Shown: positions 20,130 to 29,317 of the stretch, piece after piece
How positions within the stretch are numbered: the stretch's first letter is position 1
Layout: the number at the start of each line of letters is the position of its first letter
NCBI RefSeq assembly: GCF_003952425.1
Contig: NZ_CP034449.1
Location: 4,948,001 to 5,012,000, forward strand
DNA from: Mesorhizobium sp. M2A.F.Ca.ET.046.03.2.1
GTDB taxonomy: Bacteria; Pseudomonadota; Alphaproteobacteria; Rhizobiales; Rhizobiaceae
Reading direction: 5' to 3'
DNA length: 64,000 bases
Made by a program: the position numbers and the translations under genes
The notes under the pieces: generated by a model
What the model saw: only the letters and a program-made list of their open reading frames with translations
Told to the model about the DNA's origin: nothing
Database searches by the model: none

Positions 20130-22541
20130 ATGGCCAAGGGGAATCAGAAACGGGCGGGCGGCAGGCCGCGGGCGCAGAGCCTGCTGGAACGCTACCGGCC
20201 GATCGAAGGCGTCGTCGACGAGATGGTCGACGCGTCGGGCAGCCCGCGTCCGGCCTGGCGCTCCTTCATCGACGCACTCGACGTTTTGGGGGCGGAGCGG
20301 CTTGGGCAGCGTTTTGCCCGGGCCGACCAGTATCTGCGCGATGCAGGCGTCTATTACCGCGTCTATGACAAGGCAGGCGCCAATGAGCGGGAATGGCCGC
20401 TCGCCTATGTTCCGCTGCTGATCGACGAGCAGGAATGGGCCGAGATCAGCGCCGGACTGGTCCAGCGCGCCGACCTGTTCGAGGCGATCCTGGCCGACAT
20501 ATATGGGCCGAACCGGCTGATCGAGAAGGGCATCCTGCCGGCCGGGCTGATCGCGGCGAGCCCGGAATATCTGCGCCCCATCGCCAGCGTGAGGCCGGCC
20601 AGCGGGCATTTCCTGCACATGGTCGCCTTCGAGCTCGGCCGTGGCCCGGACGGCCGCTGGTGGGTGCTGGGCGACCGCACCCAGGCGCCGTCGGGCGCCG
20701 GTTTCGCGCTGGAGAACCGTGTCGCCACGACGCGGGCGCTGTCGGACATCTATGGCGAGATGCATGTGCACCGCCTTGCCGGCTTCTTCCGCCGCTTCCG
20801 CGACGCGCTGAACGGTATGGCCAAGGATTCCAGCGGTCGTGTCGCCATCCTGACGCCGGGGCCGCTCAACGAAACCTATTACGAGCATGCCTATATCGCC
20901 CGCTATCTCGGCATCATGCTGCTCGAGGGCGAGGACCTGACCGTCTCCGGCGGCAGGCTGATGGTGCGCACCGTTTCCGGCCTGATGCCGATCGGCGTCT
21001 TGTGGCGGCGGCTCGATGCGGCCTTTGCCGACCCGCTGGAACTCAAGCCGGACTCGCAGATCGGCACGCCGGGGCTGGTCGAGGCGATCCGGCGCGGCAC
21101 GGTGTCGGCCGTCAATGCGCTGGGCTCAGGCCTGATGGAGACGCGGGCGCTGCTGTCCTTCCTGCCCAGGATCGCGCGGGAACTGCAGGCTGACGACCTC
21201 AAGCTGCCGAACATCGCCACCTGGTGGTGCGGGCAGGAGAGCGAGCGCGCCCATGTGCTTGCCAATATCGACCGCATGGTGGTCGGCCCGGCGCTGTCGA
21301 CCCGGCTCGCCTTCGAGGACGACGGCGCGACCCGGCTCGGATCATCCCTGTCGGCCGGCGAGCGGGCCGAGCTCGTCGCGCGGATCGAAGCGGATGGCGC
21401 CGGTTTCGTCGGCCAGGAAGCGGTGACGCTGTCGACCACACCGGTGTTTGTCGGCGGTTTGCTGGAACCACGACCCGCCAGCCTGCGCGTCTATCTGGCG
21501 CGCACGCCGGAAGGCTGGACCGTGATGCCCGGTGGCTTCGCCCGCGTCGGCTTCTCGCTCGACCCGACGGCGATCGCCATGCAGCGCGGCGGCCAGGCCG
21601 CGGATGTCTGGGTGGTCAGCGACAGGCCGGTCGAGCGCGAGACGCTGCTGCCGCAGGAACATGAGAGCTTCACCCGCAGCATGCCGGGCAGCCTCCCCAG
21701 CCGCGCGGCGGAGAACCTGACCTGGCTAGGACGCTATATCGAGCGCTCGGAAGACACGTTGCGCGTGTTGCGCGCCTATCACGTGCGGCTTGCCGAGACG
21801 TCCGATCCGGACATGCCGCTGCTGGCCGATATCAGGGACTATCTCGAGCCGTACGGCATCGACGTCGGAACGGCGATACCGCCGGGGTTGATCGGGACCT
21901 TGGACAGCGCGGTCTACAGTGCTGGCCAGATTCGTGACCGCTTCTCGCCCGATGGCTGGCTGGCGCTTAAGGATCTGTCGAAGACTGTTCACAAGTTCGC
22001 GGAGACGGTAGCGCCCGGAGACGACGCGACGCGGGCGATGACGGTCATGCTGCGCAAGCTCGCCGGCTTTTCCGGCCTGCTGCATGAGAACATGTACCGC
22101 TTCACAGGCTGGCGTTTCCTGGAGATCGGCCGCAGGCTGGAACGGGGTATCCAGATCGCCCGCACGCTCAGCCGGCTGACCAGGAAAGGGGCGCCGGAGG
22201 GCGCGCTCGACATGATGCTGGAGATCGGCGACAGCGTCATGACCCATCGCCGGCAATATCCGGTGCAGGCCGGGCGGCGCACGGTCATCGACCTGCTGGC
22301 GCTCGACCCGCTCAATCCGCGCTCGGTCCTTTTCCAACTCGAGCGGCTGAAAACCGAGATCGGCATGCTGCCTTCGGTCGGCGGCGAGGGGCATATGTCG
22401 ACGGCCGCGAAGGAAATCCTGCAGCTCAACACTGCAATCGCAGTGAGGGAACCATCGGACATGACGGCGGATGTGCTTGATGATCTCGCGACCGAGATCG
22501 GCAATCTCTATAACAGCCTAGCCAAAGCCTATTTTGGTTAG
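20130..22541 (+). CDS. Circularly permuted ATP-grasp / alpha-E domain fusion
   Basis: 803 residues. The N-terminal ~470 residues are the circularly permuted ATP-grasp domain: QYLRDAGVYYRVYDKAGANE, then ILADIYGPNRLIEKGILPAG, and the nucleotide-site region TPGPLNETYYEHAYIARYLG. The C-terminal ~300 residues are the alpha-helical alpha-E (DUF403) domain: SRAAENLTWLGRYIERSEDT near 530 and SVLFQLERLKTEIG near the end. In many bacteria these are separate genes; here they are fused. The flanking transglutaminase genes complete a conserved set whose predicted role is amide or peptide ligation; substrate unknown. Confidence 0.92.
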   Translation: MAKGNQKRAGGRPRAQSLLERYRPIEGVVDEMVDASGSPRPAWRSFIDALDVLGAERLGQRFARADQYLRDAGVYYRVYDKAGANEREWPLAYVPLLIDEQEWAEISAGLVQRADLFEAILADIYGPNRLIEKGILPAGLIAASPEYLRPIASVRPASGHFLHMVAFELGRGPDGRWWVLGDRTQAPSGAGFALENRVATTRALSDIYGEMHVHRLAGFFRRFRDALNGMAKDSSGRVAILTPGPLNETYYEHAYIARYLGIMLLEGEDLTVSGGRLMVRTVSGLMPIGVLWRRLDAAFADPLELKPDSQIGTPGLVEAIRRGTVSAVNALGSGLMETRALLSFLPRIARELQADDLKLPNIATWWCGQESERAHVLANIDRMVVGPALSTRLAFEDDGATRLGSSLSAGERAELVARIEADGAGFVGQEAVTLSTTPVFVGGLLEPRPASLRVYLARTPEGWTVMPGGFARVGFSLDPTAIAMQRGGQAADVWVVSDRPVERETLLPQEHESFTRSMPGSLPSRAAENLTWLGRYIERSEDTLRVLRAYHVRLAETSDPDMPLLADIRDYLEPYGIDVGTAIPPGLIGTLDSAVYSAGQIRDRFSPDGWLALKDLSKTVHKFAETVAPGDDATRAMTVMLRKLAGFSGLLHENMYRFTGWRFLEIGRRLERGIQIARTLSRLTRKGAPEGALDMMLEIGDSVMTHRRQYPVQAGRRTVIDLLALDPLNPRSVLFQLERLKTEIGMLPSVGGEGHMSTAAKEILQLNTAIAVREPSDMTADVLDDLATEIGNLYNSLAKAYFG

Positions 22542-22542
22542 C

Positions 22543-23427
22543 ATGCTGTACGATATCAGGCTTCACCTCAGCTACGACTATGACGCCGCGGCCGGTGGCA
22601 GCCGGCATCAGGTGCGGGTGCTGCCGCCTACGATCGCGGGCGTGCAGCGCGTCGTGGTCGCCTCGCTGTCTTTCGTGCCAAACCCATCCGAGCGCACGGA
22701 TTTTTTCGATTTCTTCGGCAACAACGTCACCGCGATAGCCTTTCGCGATGTCCATGACGGCCTCGACATCAAGATGAGCGCGCGTGTGTCGGTGTCGCGT
22801 CCGGAACCCGGCCTTGACGTCTCGCCGGATCTGCAGCAGCTCAAAGAGGAACTCGGCTCGGTCCGCTCCCTGTCGCCATCCGCGCCGCATCATTTCCTCG
22901 CCGCCAGCGATCATGTCGGCGTCGATGCCGCGATCACGGCCTATGCGCGGGAAAGCCTGGCCGGCTCAACGGTGGCTACGGCGGCCGATCTGTGCAATCG
23001 CATCCATCGCGATTTCACCTATGACGGCAAGGCGACGACGGTGCAGACGCGGGCGGGCGACGCCTTCGCGCTGAAGCGCGGCGTGTGCCAGGATTTTTCG
23101 CATATCATGATCGCCGGCTTGCGCGGGCTGGGCATCCCCGCCGGCTATGTCAGCGGCTTCCTGCGCACGATCCCGCCCAAGGGAAAGCCGAGGCTCGAGG
23201 GCGCCGATGCCATGCATGCCTGGGTCAAGGTTTGGTGCGGCCGCGATGCCGGCTGGCAGGAATTCGACCCGACCAACGGCATGCGGGCGAGCAACGACCA
23301 TATCACCGTCGGCTATGGCCGCGACTATTCCGATGTGGCGCCGATCGTCGGCGTGCTGAAGACGACAGGCGGCCAGGTCGGCGAGCAGGCGGTCGACGTC
23401 ATTCCGGTTGCCATGGAAAAGGTGTGA
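22543..23427 (+). CDS. Transglutaminase-family protein
   Basis: 294 residues from the ATG at 22543, one base after the previous stop, so coupling is near certain. The N-terminal beta domain (MLYDIRLHLSYDYDAAAGGS) precedes the papain-like core with the catalytic triad: Cys in LKRGVCQDFSHIMIAGLRGL, His in ADAMHAWVKVWCG and Asp in WQEFDPTNGM. No signal peptide. In this gene set it may act as a peptidase, transferring or cleaving amides made by the ATP-grasp protein; that is inference from the neighbourhood. Confidence 0.92.
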   Translation: MLYDIRLHLSYDYDAAAGGSRHQVRVLPPTIAGVQRVVVASLSFVPNPSERTDFFDFFGNNVTAIAFRDVHDGLDIKMSARVSVSRPEPGLDVSPDLQQLKEELGSVRSLSPSAPHHFLAASDHVGVDAAITAYARESLAGSTVATAADLCNRIHRDFTYDGKATTVQTRAGDAFALKRGVCQDFSHIMIAGLRGLGIPAGYVSGFLRTIPPKGKPRLEGADAMHAWVKVWCGRDAGWQEFDPTNGMRASNDHITVGYGRDYSDVAPIVGVLKTTGGQVGEQAVDVIPVAMEKV

Positions 23428-23428
23428 C

Positions 23429-23444
23429 GGCAATCCCGATTGCC
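23429..23444 (+). terminator. Short hairpin after the transglutaminase operon
   Basis: GGCAAT / ATTGCC with a four-base loop begins one base after the stop at 23427. No T tract follows, so it may be a weak terminator or an RNA-stabilising hairpin. Confidence 0.35.
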
Positions 23445-23524
23445 CTATAGTCGCTTCTCAACTGCGCCTGCCGTCGGTATCCTGGGTATGGGATTGACGG
23501 GGGGCGCGCCTGCGTGGGTGTGGT

Positions 23525-24478
23525 GTGCGGCGACAGGGTTTGGAAGAGGTCAGCGTCATCATTGCGGCGCACAATGCCGCTCAGACAATTGCTCGGACGC
23601 TCGCTTCGCTGGTCTCGGAAAAGGAGGTCATCGGTGAAGTGCTGGTGGTCGACGATTGTTCCTCCGACGCCACCGCTGCCGTCGCCACGGAGACGGCGTT
23701 GCGGTTTGCCTTGCCGATGCGCGTCATCAAATCGAGCTGCCGCGACGCCGGGGGCTCCAGGAATCTGGCTCTGGAGCAGGCCCGTTGTCCCTGGGTCTAC
23801 ATGATCGACGCCGACGACCTCATCTGGAAGGCGGCCTGCGTACATTGCTGGCCACGGCCACCAAGGCCCAACCCACGGCCGACATGGCGGTCGGCGCCTT
23901 CCGTCGGCGGGCCGACGGCGAGGAGCGGTCGACCAAGATGCCGGGCGTCTACACAGCCAGCGGGCTTGCCAATGCCTGCGCCTATCTCGATGGGCGGATA
24001 CGGTCGATTGCAGTCGGCAGCGCGCTGGTGTCGCGGCGGGTCATTGGCGAAACGAGATTCCCGGTTGGGCTTGCCTATGACGAGGACACGCTGTTTTGGG
24101 CGCGCGTCATCGCCAAGGCATCGGTTGCCGTCGTGAGACAACCGATCTTCACCTATTTCGTGTCTGCGGAGCGCTCCGACGATCGTTTCACGGTCAGATC
24201 TGCCGGGCGCTTTTTGGAATGGCGCCTGGCGCTGCGCCGGCTCCGGTCCTGCGGCATCGCGGAGCGGTCGCTGAAGGTCAGGGAAGGCCTCGTTGCCTTG
24301 AAGATCGCGCGCGTTCATTACGCGCGCGGCGATTTTCGACAAGGCGGCAAGATTCCTCAACGTGGCCGAGGCCGCGCCACGGGCGGGCGCGAACGCCTGG
24401 CGTTGCATGCGCTATCGATTGAAGGTCACTCTACGGCGCCGGTTCTCGGCTTCGGCCGCCCAACCGCAACGCGCCTGA
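23525..24478 (+). pseudogene. Family 2 glycosyltransferase with two compensating frameshifts
   Basis: Three frames must be joined to give one ~317-residue GT-A protein. Frame 1 from GTG 23525 has the GT2 start EVSVIIAAHNAAQTIARTLA, the VVDDCSSDATAAV region and the metal motif MIDADDL. Near 23829-23835 one base is missing; the next frame continues GGLRTLLATATKAQPTADMA to ARVHYARGD. At 24333-24336 four T where three are needed shifts the frame again, giving an RFLNVAEAAPRAGANAWRCM ending and a TGA at 24476-24478. The two errors cancel, so the outer parts share a frame. Either the gene is decaying or the assembly has homopolymer errors. No sugar-polymer genes lie nearby. The start is uncertain. 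Confidence 0.72.
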
Positions 24479-24679
24479 TGGCGTCGAGGCCGGACCTCAC
24501 GACTATCTGGCAGCCGGCAATGGATCCTCAAGCCCATGCCGGCCGGTAATAGCTCCCACCCATGTTGGTGATGGAAGGCTGTTGGATAGCGGACGTATCG
24601 GTCAGCCGGCAGGGCTGACGCCTTCTGGAACAAGTCACCGGCGCGCGGCTTTATCTACGGGTCATTTCGCGGAGCCGGC

Positions 24680-25771
24680 ATGGTACAGCATTTACAAGCG
24701 TCATCGGACCGTTCGGCGCGGGCCGAGGAAACCCAGAGAAGCGGCGCCAGCAGCTTGGCCGGGAGCACGTCGCTCAACTATGTAACCGATGCCGATCCCG
24801 GCATCCGCAGATTGAGGAAAGGCGCGGGATTCTCCTATCTAGGACCCGATGGCAGAGCCGTCGACGAAACGACGCTTGCCCGCATCAAGGCGATCGTCAT
24901 TCCGCCGGCCTGGACGGATGTGTGGATCTCGCCCGATCCGGACGGCCATATCCAGGCGACGGGCAGGGATCAGCGCGGTCGCAAGCAGTACCGTTACCAT
25001 TCGCAATGGACCGAGGAACGCGACGGCGTCAAATATTCCAGCCTCGTCGCCTTCGCGGAAAGCCTGCCCGCCCTGAGGCGCCAGATCGATGCCGATCTGC
25101 GCCGGCGGGGACTGCCCCTGGAGCGGGTCGTCGCCTCGGTGGTCTGGCTGCTCGACAACACCATGATCCGCATCGGCAACGCGGCCTATGCGCGGGACAA
25201 TAAGAGCTTCGGGCTGACCACGCTGCGCGACCGCCATGTCGAGATCAACGGCTCCAGCCTGCGCTTCGCCTTCAAGGGCAAGTCGGGCAAGGAATGGAAG
25301 CTGAAGCTGGTCGATCGCCGCATCGCCAAGGTCGTGCGCGGCGCCCAGGATCTGCCTGGGCAGAAGCTGTTCCAGTATCTGGGTGAGGATGGCGACCTGC
25401 GGCCGGTGCGCTCGGAGGACGTCAACCGGTACATCCGCGAGGCTTCCGGCGCCGAATTCAGCTCAAAGCATTTTCGCACCTGGGGCGGCACCATCCATGC
25501 TGCGTCGCTGTTTGCCGGGACCGAGCTGCCGGAAAGCAAGACGCAACAAAACCGGGTGATCAACAGCGTCGTCGACAAGGTCGCCGAGCGATTGGGCAAT
25601 ACTCGTGCCGTCTGCCGCAAATGCTACATCCATCCGCTGGTGTTCGAGGCATGGACCGAGGGACGCCTGCTTGACGAGATGGCCGAAGCCAACAAGCGCA
25701 AGCGCCTGATACAAGGCCTCGACGAGGAAGAAACGCTGGTGCTCAGATGGCTGCAGGCGCATGGCGCCTGA
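24680..25771 (+). CDS. DNA topoisomerase IB (poxvirus/eukaryotic type)
   Basis: 363 residues. Relaxes supercoiled DNA through a 3'-phosphotyrosine. Marks: IPPAWTDVWISPDPDGHIQA, GRKQYRYHSQW, the active-site Arg region ASVVWLLDNTMIRIGNAAYA, KSGKEWKLKLVDRRIAKVVR, the active-site SSKHFRTWGGT and the catalytic Tyr in CRKCYIHPLVFEAW near residue 315. The length fits bacterial TopIB. The first ~30 residues are Ser/Ala-rich and may not be conserved; ATG at 24680 is the simplest start. It stands alone between the broken glycosyltransferase and the YCII gene. Confidence 0.93.
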   Translation: MVQHLQASSDRSARAEETQRSGASSLAGSTSLNYVTDADPGIRRLRKGAGFSYLGPDGRAVDETTLARIKAIVIPPAWTDVWISPDPDGHIQATGRDQRGRKQYRYHSQWTEERDGVKYSSLVAFAESLPALRRQIDADLRRRGLPLERVVASVVWLLDNTMIRIGNAAYARDNKSFGLTTLRDRHVEINGSSLRFAFKGKSGKEWKLKLVDRRIAKVVRGAQDLPGQKLFQYLGEDGDLRPVRSEDVNRYIREASGAEFSSKHFRTWGGTIHAASLFAGTELPESKTQQNRVINSVVDKVAERLGNTRAVCRKCYIHPLVFEAWTEGRLLDEMAEANKRKRLIQGLDEEETLVLRWLQAHGA

Positions 25772-25782
25772 CGGTCAGGCGC
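25764..25782 (+). terminator. Hairpin overlapping the topoisomerase stop codon
   Basis: GCGCCTGAC / GTCAGGCGC, nine perfect base pairs with a one-base centre, includes the TGA. No T tract follows. It could stop transcription with Rho or stabilise the 3' end. Confidence 0.4.
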
Positions 25783-25881
25783 GAGGGACAGCCAAGTCCG
25801 TGATTACCAGCCGAATTTTTTATCGACCTTGTGTCGGGAAGGGTCCTAGTGTCGCGTCCTTTGATACGGAAAGGACCTGCC

Positions 25882-26256
25882 ATGCTATACGCCATCCTCT
25901 GCTACGCCTCCGAAGACGTCGTCTGCTCCTGGAGCAAGGAACAGGACGACGAGGTCATGGCGAAGATCCTCGACGTGCAGGACAAATACGCCAAGGCCGG
26001 CCGGCTCGGGCCCGTGGCGCGCCTTTTGCCGACAACGGCCGCGACGACGCTCAGAAAGGTCAAGGGCGAGGCGGTCGTGCTTGATGGCCCGTTTGCCGAG
26101 ACCAAGGAACAGTTCCTTGGCTTTTACACGCTTGAATGCCGCGACCTCGACGAGGCGGTCGAATTCGCGCGCGAGCTTTCCGAGGTCAATCCGAGCGGAG
26201 GCTCCTACGAGATCCGGCCGGTTTCGGTCTTCAATCCGACAAAGGTCGCGGTATGA
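25882..26256 (+). CDS. YCII-related (DGPF-type) protein
   Basis: 124 residues from the ATG at 25882 with GGAAAGGA upstream. A small ferredoxin-like YCII/DGPF protein: MLYAILCYASEDVVCSWSKE, LLPTTAATTLRK, and the family motif here as VVLDGPFAETKEQFLGFYTL. Its stop overlaps the start of the ECF sigma gene (ATGA). This pairing is the hallmark of ECF42-type loci, where DGPF proteins are co-encoded with and probably controlled by the sigma factor. Molecular function unknown. Confidence 0.9.
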   Translation: MLYAILCYASEDVVCSWSKEQDDEVMAKILDVQDKYAKAGRLGPVARLLPTTAATTLRKVKGEAVVLDGPFAETKEQFLGFYTLECRDLDEAVEFARELSEVNPSGGSYEIRPVSVFNPTKVAV

Positions 26257-27527
26257 CGGACCTTGCCTGGATAAGCACGGCGATCAGCAACGCCCGTCCG
26301 CAGGCGATGGGCGCGCTGCTGCGCTACTTCCGCGATCTCGACGCCGCGGAAGAGGCTTTCCAGGACGCCTGCCTGAGGGCGCTCAAGAACTGGCCGAAGA
26401 ACGGGCCGCCGCGCGATCCCGCCGCCTGGCTGATCTTCGTCGGCCGCAACAGCGGCATCGACGCGGTGCGCAAGCGCGCCAAGCAGGCGCCGATGCCGGA
26501 AGAGGACCAGATCACCGATTTGGAGGACGCCGAGGGCGACATGGCCGAGCGGCTGGACGGCGCGCATTACCGCGACGACATCCTGCGGCTTCTGTTCATC
26601 TGCTGCCATCCGGATCTGCCGGCGACGCAGCAGATCGCGGTGGCGCTGCGCATCGTCTCCGGCCTCACGGTCAAGCAGATCGCGCGCGCCTTCCTGGTCG
26701 GCGAGAGCGCCATGGAACAGCGCATCACCCGCGCCAAGGCGCGCATCGCGGACGCCGGCGTGCCGTTCGAGACGCCGGGGGCCGTCGAACGCTCGGAACG
26801 GCTCGCCGCAGTCGCGGCGATGGTCTATCTGATCTTCAACGAAGGCTATTCGAGCAATGGCGGCGAGGCGCCGGCCCGCGCGCCGCTCTGCGAAGAGGCG
26901 ATCCGGCTTGCGCGCCTGCTGCTCAGGCTGTTCCAGGCCGAACCGGAGATCATGGGGCTGACCGCGCTGCTTTTGCTGCAGCACGCAAGGGCGCCGGCGC
27001 GGTTCGATGAGCATGGCGAGATCGTCCTGCTCGAGGATCAGGACCGCTCGCTGTGGAGCCGCAAGATGATCGACGAGGGCCTGGCGCTGGTCGACAAGGC
27101 GCTGCGCCATCGCAAGCCCGGCCCCTACCAAGTGCAAGCGGCGATCGCGGCGCTGCATGCGCGGGCGGCGACGGCCGAGGATACCGACTGGACCGAGATC
27201 GACCTGCTCTACGGCCTGCTGGAGCAGATGCAGCCGTCGCCGGTGGTGACGCTGAACCGCGCCGTCGCGGTCAGCAAGGTACGCGGCCCGGAAGCCGCGC
27301 TTGCCATGATCGAGCCACTGGAAGACCGGTTGTCGGGCTATTTCCACTTCTTCGGGCTGCGGGGCGGGCTGCTGATGCAGCTTGACCGCAACGAAGAGGC
27401 GCGCATCGCCTTCGATCGCGCCATCGCCTTGGCCAACACGGCGGCAGAGGCGGCGCATATCCGCATGCATATCGACCGGCTGATCAAGGAAAGCAGCGAG
27501 CGGACTCCCGCCAAAAAAGCGCATTGA
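26253..27527 (+). CDS. ECF42-type RNA polymerase sigma factor with C-terminal helical extension
   Basis: 424 residues, far longer than a minimal ECF sigma. Sigma-2 region near 10-75 (RYFRDLDAAEEAFQDACLRA, AWLIFVGRNSGIDAVRKRAK), sigma-4 near 110-170 (LTVKQIARAFLVGESAMEQR). The ~240-residue extension has the DUF6596/TPR-like pattern (AAMVYLIFNEGYSSNGGE, LNRAVAVSKVRGPEAALAMI) typical of ECF42, where it replaces an anti-sigma factor in control. No anti-sigma gene is present, as expected. The DGPF gene immediately upstream is a probable target. Confidence 0.9.
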   Translation: MTDLAWISTAISNARPQAMGALLRYFRDLDAAEEAFQDACLRALKNWPKNGPPRDPAAWLIFVGRNSGIDAVRKRAKQAPMPEEDQITDLEDAEGDMAERLDGAHYRDDILRLLFICCHPDLPATQQIAVALRIVSGLTVKQIARAFLVGESAMEQRITRAKARIADAGVPFETPGAVERSERLAAVAAMVYLIFNEGYSSNGGEAPARAPLCEEAIRLARLLLRLFQAEPEIMGLTALLLLQHARAPARFDEHGEIVLLEDQDRSLWSRKMIDEGLALVDKALRHRKPGPYQVQAAIAALHARAATAEDTDWTEIDLLYGLLEQMQPSPVVTLNRAVAVSKVRGPEAALAMIEPLEDRLSGYFHFFGLRGGLLMQLDRNEEARIAFDRAIALANTAAEAAHIRMHIDRLIKESSERTPAKKAH

Positions 27528-27711
27528 TCCTCCGGCTTCACCCTCTGGCCCAATCTCGCGATCGGGCCTTGGACCATGCCGGGGTGGCGGTTTTTCACCG
27601 AAACGAGTAATGCCACGCCATCAAAGCGCCCGGGCGTTCCTATCGGCACGTCAAGGACATGGCGCATGGCTCCATTCCCACCCTTCGAGGTGGAACCTGA
27701 AAGGGACAAAA

Positions 27712-29226
27712 ATGACATTGGCGAAGGAAACGGCTTCACTTCTTGAGAAACTCGGCGTCACCAAGGACGCGCTTTCCGGCGGCGACCTCGTCGTGCGCAG
27801 CCCGGTGACGGGCGAGCAGATCGCGGCGCTGAAGCAGATTTCGGCGGCGGACGCCGGCAAGGCCATCGATGCCGCGCACAAGGCTTTCCAGGCCTGGCGG
27901 CTGGTGCCGGGTCCGAAGCGCGGCGAACTGGTGCGCCTGCTTGGCGAAGAACTGCGCGCGCACAAGGACGAGCTCGGCCGGCTGGTGTCGATCGAGGTCG
28001 GCAAGATCCCATCCGAGGGTCTCGGCGAAGTCCAGGAAATGATCGACATCTGCGATTTCGCCGTCGGTCTTTCCCGCCAGCTCTATGGCCTCACCATCGC
28101 CACCGAACGCCCCGGACATCGCATGATGGAGACCTGGCATCCGCTGGGTGTGGTCGGCGTGATCTCGGCCTTCAATTTCCCGGTCGCGGTGTGGTCGTGG
28201 AATGCAGCGCTCGCCTTCGTCTGCGGCGATGCGGTGGCGTGGAAGCCGTCGGAAAAGACGCCGCTCACCGCGCTTGCCTGCGAGGCGATCTTCAAGCGCG
28301 CCGCAAAGCGTTTCGGGGCCGATGCGCCGGCAGGCCTGCTGCAGGTGCTGATCGGCGACCGCGTCGCCGGCGAGGTGCTGGTCGACCATCCGAAGGTGCC
28401 GTTGGTTTCGGCCACCGGCTCGACCCGCATGGGCCGCGAGGTCGGTCCTCGGCTCGCCAAGCGCTTTGCCCGCGCGGTGCTCGAGCTTGGCGGCAACAAT
28501 GCAGGCATCGTGACGCCCACCGCCGATCTCGACATGGCGCTGCGCGCGATCGCCTTCGGCGCCATGGGCACCGCTGGCCAGCGCTGCACGACACTGAGAC
28601 GCCTGTTCGTGCATGACAGCGTCTATGACGCGCTGCTGCCGCGGCTGAAGAAGGCCTATCAGAGCGTCTCGGTCGGCAATCCGCTGGAAGGCAAGGCGCT
28701 GGTCGGTCCGCTGATCGACAAAGCGGCCTTCGACAACATGCAGAAGGCGCTCAAGGAGGCCGAGGCGCATGGCGGCAAGGTGACGGGCGGCGCGCGCGTC
28801 GAAAACGGTCATCCGGACGCCTATTACGTGCATCCGGCGCTGGTCGAGATGCCCAGCCAAGTCTCGCCGGTGACGGAAGAGACCTTCGCCCCGATCCTCT
28901 ACGTGATGAAATATTCCGATTTCGACGAAGCGCTCGAATTGCACAATGCCGTGGGCGCCGGCCTGTCGTCGTCGATCTTCACCCGCGACCTGCAGGAATC
29001 GGAGCGCTTCCTCGGCGTCGACGGCTCGGACTGCGGCATCGCCAACGTCAATATCGGCACCTCGGGCGCCGAGATCGGCGGGGCTTTCGGCGGCGAGAAG
29101 GAGACCGGCGGCGGCCGCGAGAGCGGCTCGGACGCCTGGAAGGCCTATATGCGTCGCGCCACCAACACGGTGAATTTTTCCAAGGCGCTGCCGCTCGCGC
29201 AGGGCGTCTCGTTCGACATCGATTGA
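27712..29226 (+). CDS. amaB: ALDH7-type aldehyde dehydrogenase, probably L-piperidine-6-carboxylate dehydrogenase
   Basis: 504 residues. NAD-dependent aldehyde dehydrogenase with the coenzyme region PLGVVGVISAFNFPVAVWSW, the catalytic Glu in VLELGGNNAGIV and the catalytic Cys in GTAGQRCTTLRRLFVH. The ALDH7 marks (ELGGNNA rather than ELGGK, and IANVNIGTSGAEIGGAFGGE) point to the antiquitin/AmaB group, which oxidises 2-aminoadipate semialdehyde in lysine breakdown. That would feed the glutarate route of the gcdH gene 11 kb upstream. Transcribed alone, with a terminator hairpin after it. Substrate by family only. Confidence 0.88.
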   Translation: MTLAKETASLLEKLGVTKDALSGGDLVVRSPVTGEQIAALKQISAADAGKAIDAAHKAFQAWRLVPGPKRGELVRLLGEELRAHKDELGRLVSIEVGKIPSEGLGEVQEMIDICDFAVGLSRQLYGLTIATERPGHRMMETWHPLGVVGVISAFNFPVAVWSWNAALAFVCGDAVAWKPSEKTPLTALACEAIFKRAAKRFGADAPAGLLQVLIGDRVAGEVLVDHPKVPLVSATGSTRMGREVGPRLAKRFARAVLELGGNNAGIVTPTADLDMALRAIAFGAMGTAGQRCTTLRRLFVHDSVYDALLPRLKKAYQSVSVGNPLEGKALVGPLIDKAAFDNMQKALKEAEAHGGKVTGGARVENGHPDAYYVHPALVEMPSQVSPVTEETFAPILYVMKYSDFDEALELHNAVGAGLSSSIFTRDLQESERFLGVDGSDCGIANVNIGTSGAEIGGAFGGEKETGGGRESGSDAWKAYMRRATNTVNFSKALPLAQGVSFDID

Positions 29227-29247
29227 AGGCGCGGTCCTTAGCGGCTC

Positions 29248-29282
29248 AGCGGTTCACCGTTTTACGAAAACGGCGAACCGCT
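29248..29282 (+). terminator. Long hairpin terminator after the aldehyde dehydrogenase
   Basis: AGCGGTTCACCGTTTT / AAAACGGCGAACCGCT, 16 pairs with one mismatch and an ACG loop, 22 bp after the stop. The central TTTT/AAAA pairs make it close to bidirectional. Confidence 0.7.
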
Positions 29283-29317
29283 CCACTGCTCGTATCAGCT
29301 CGCACCTTTCGCTTAAA

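Noticed and set aside
23487..23524. ATG at 23487 as glycosyltransferase start
   Set aside because: It is in a different frame from the GT2 motif, and a third indel would be needed.
27528..27711. Possible gene fragment on the minus strand (RHVLDVPIGTPGRFDGVALL region)
   Set aside because: Looks somewhat protein-like, but too short, runs into the sigma factor gene antisense, and no family could be named.
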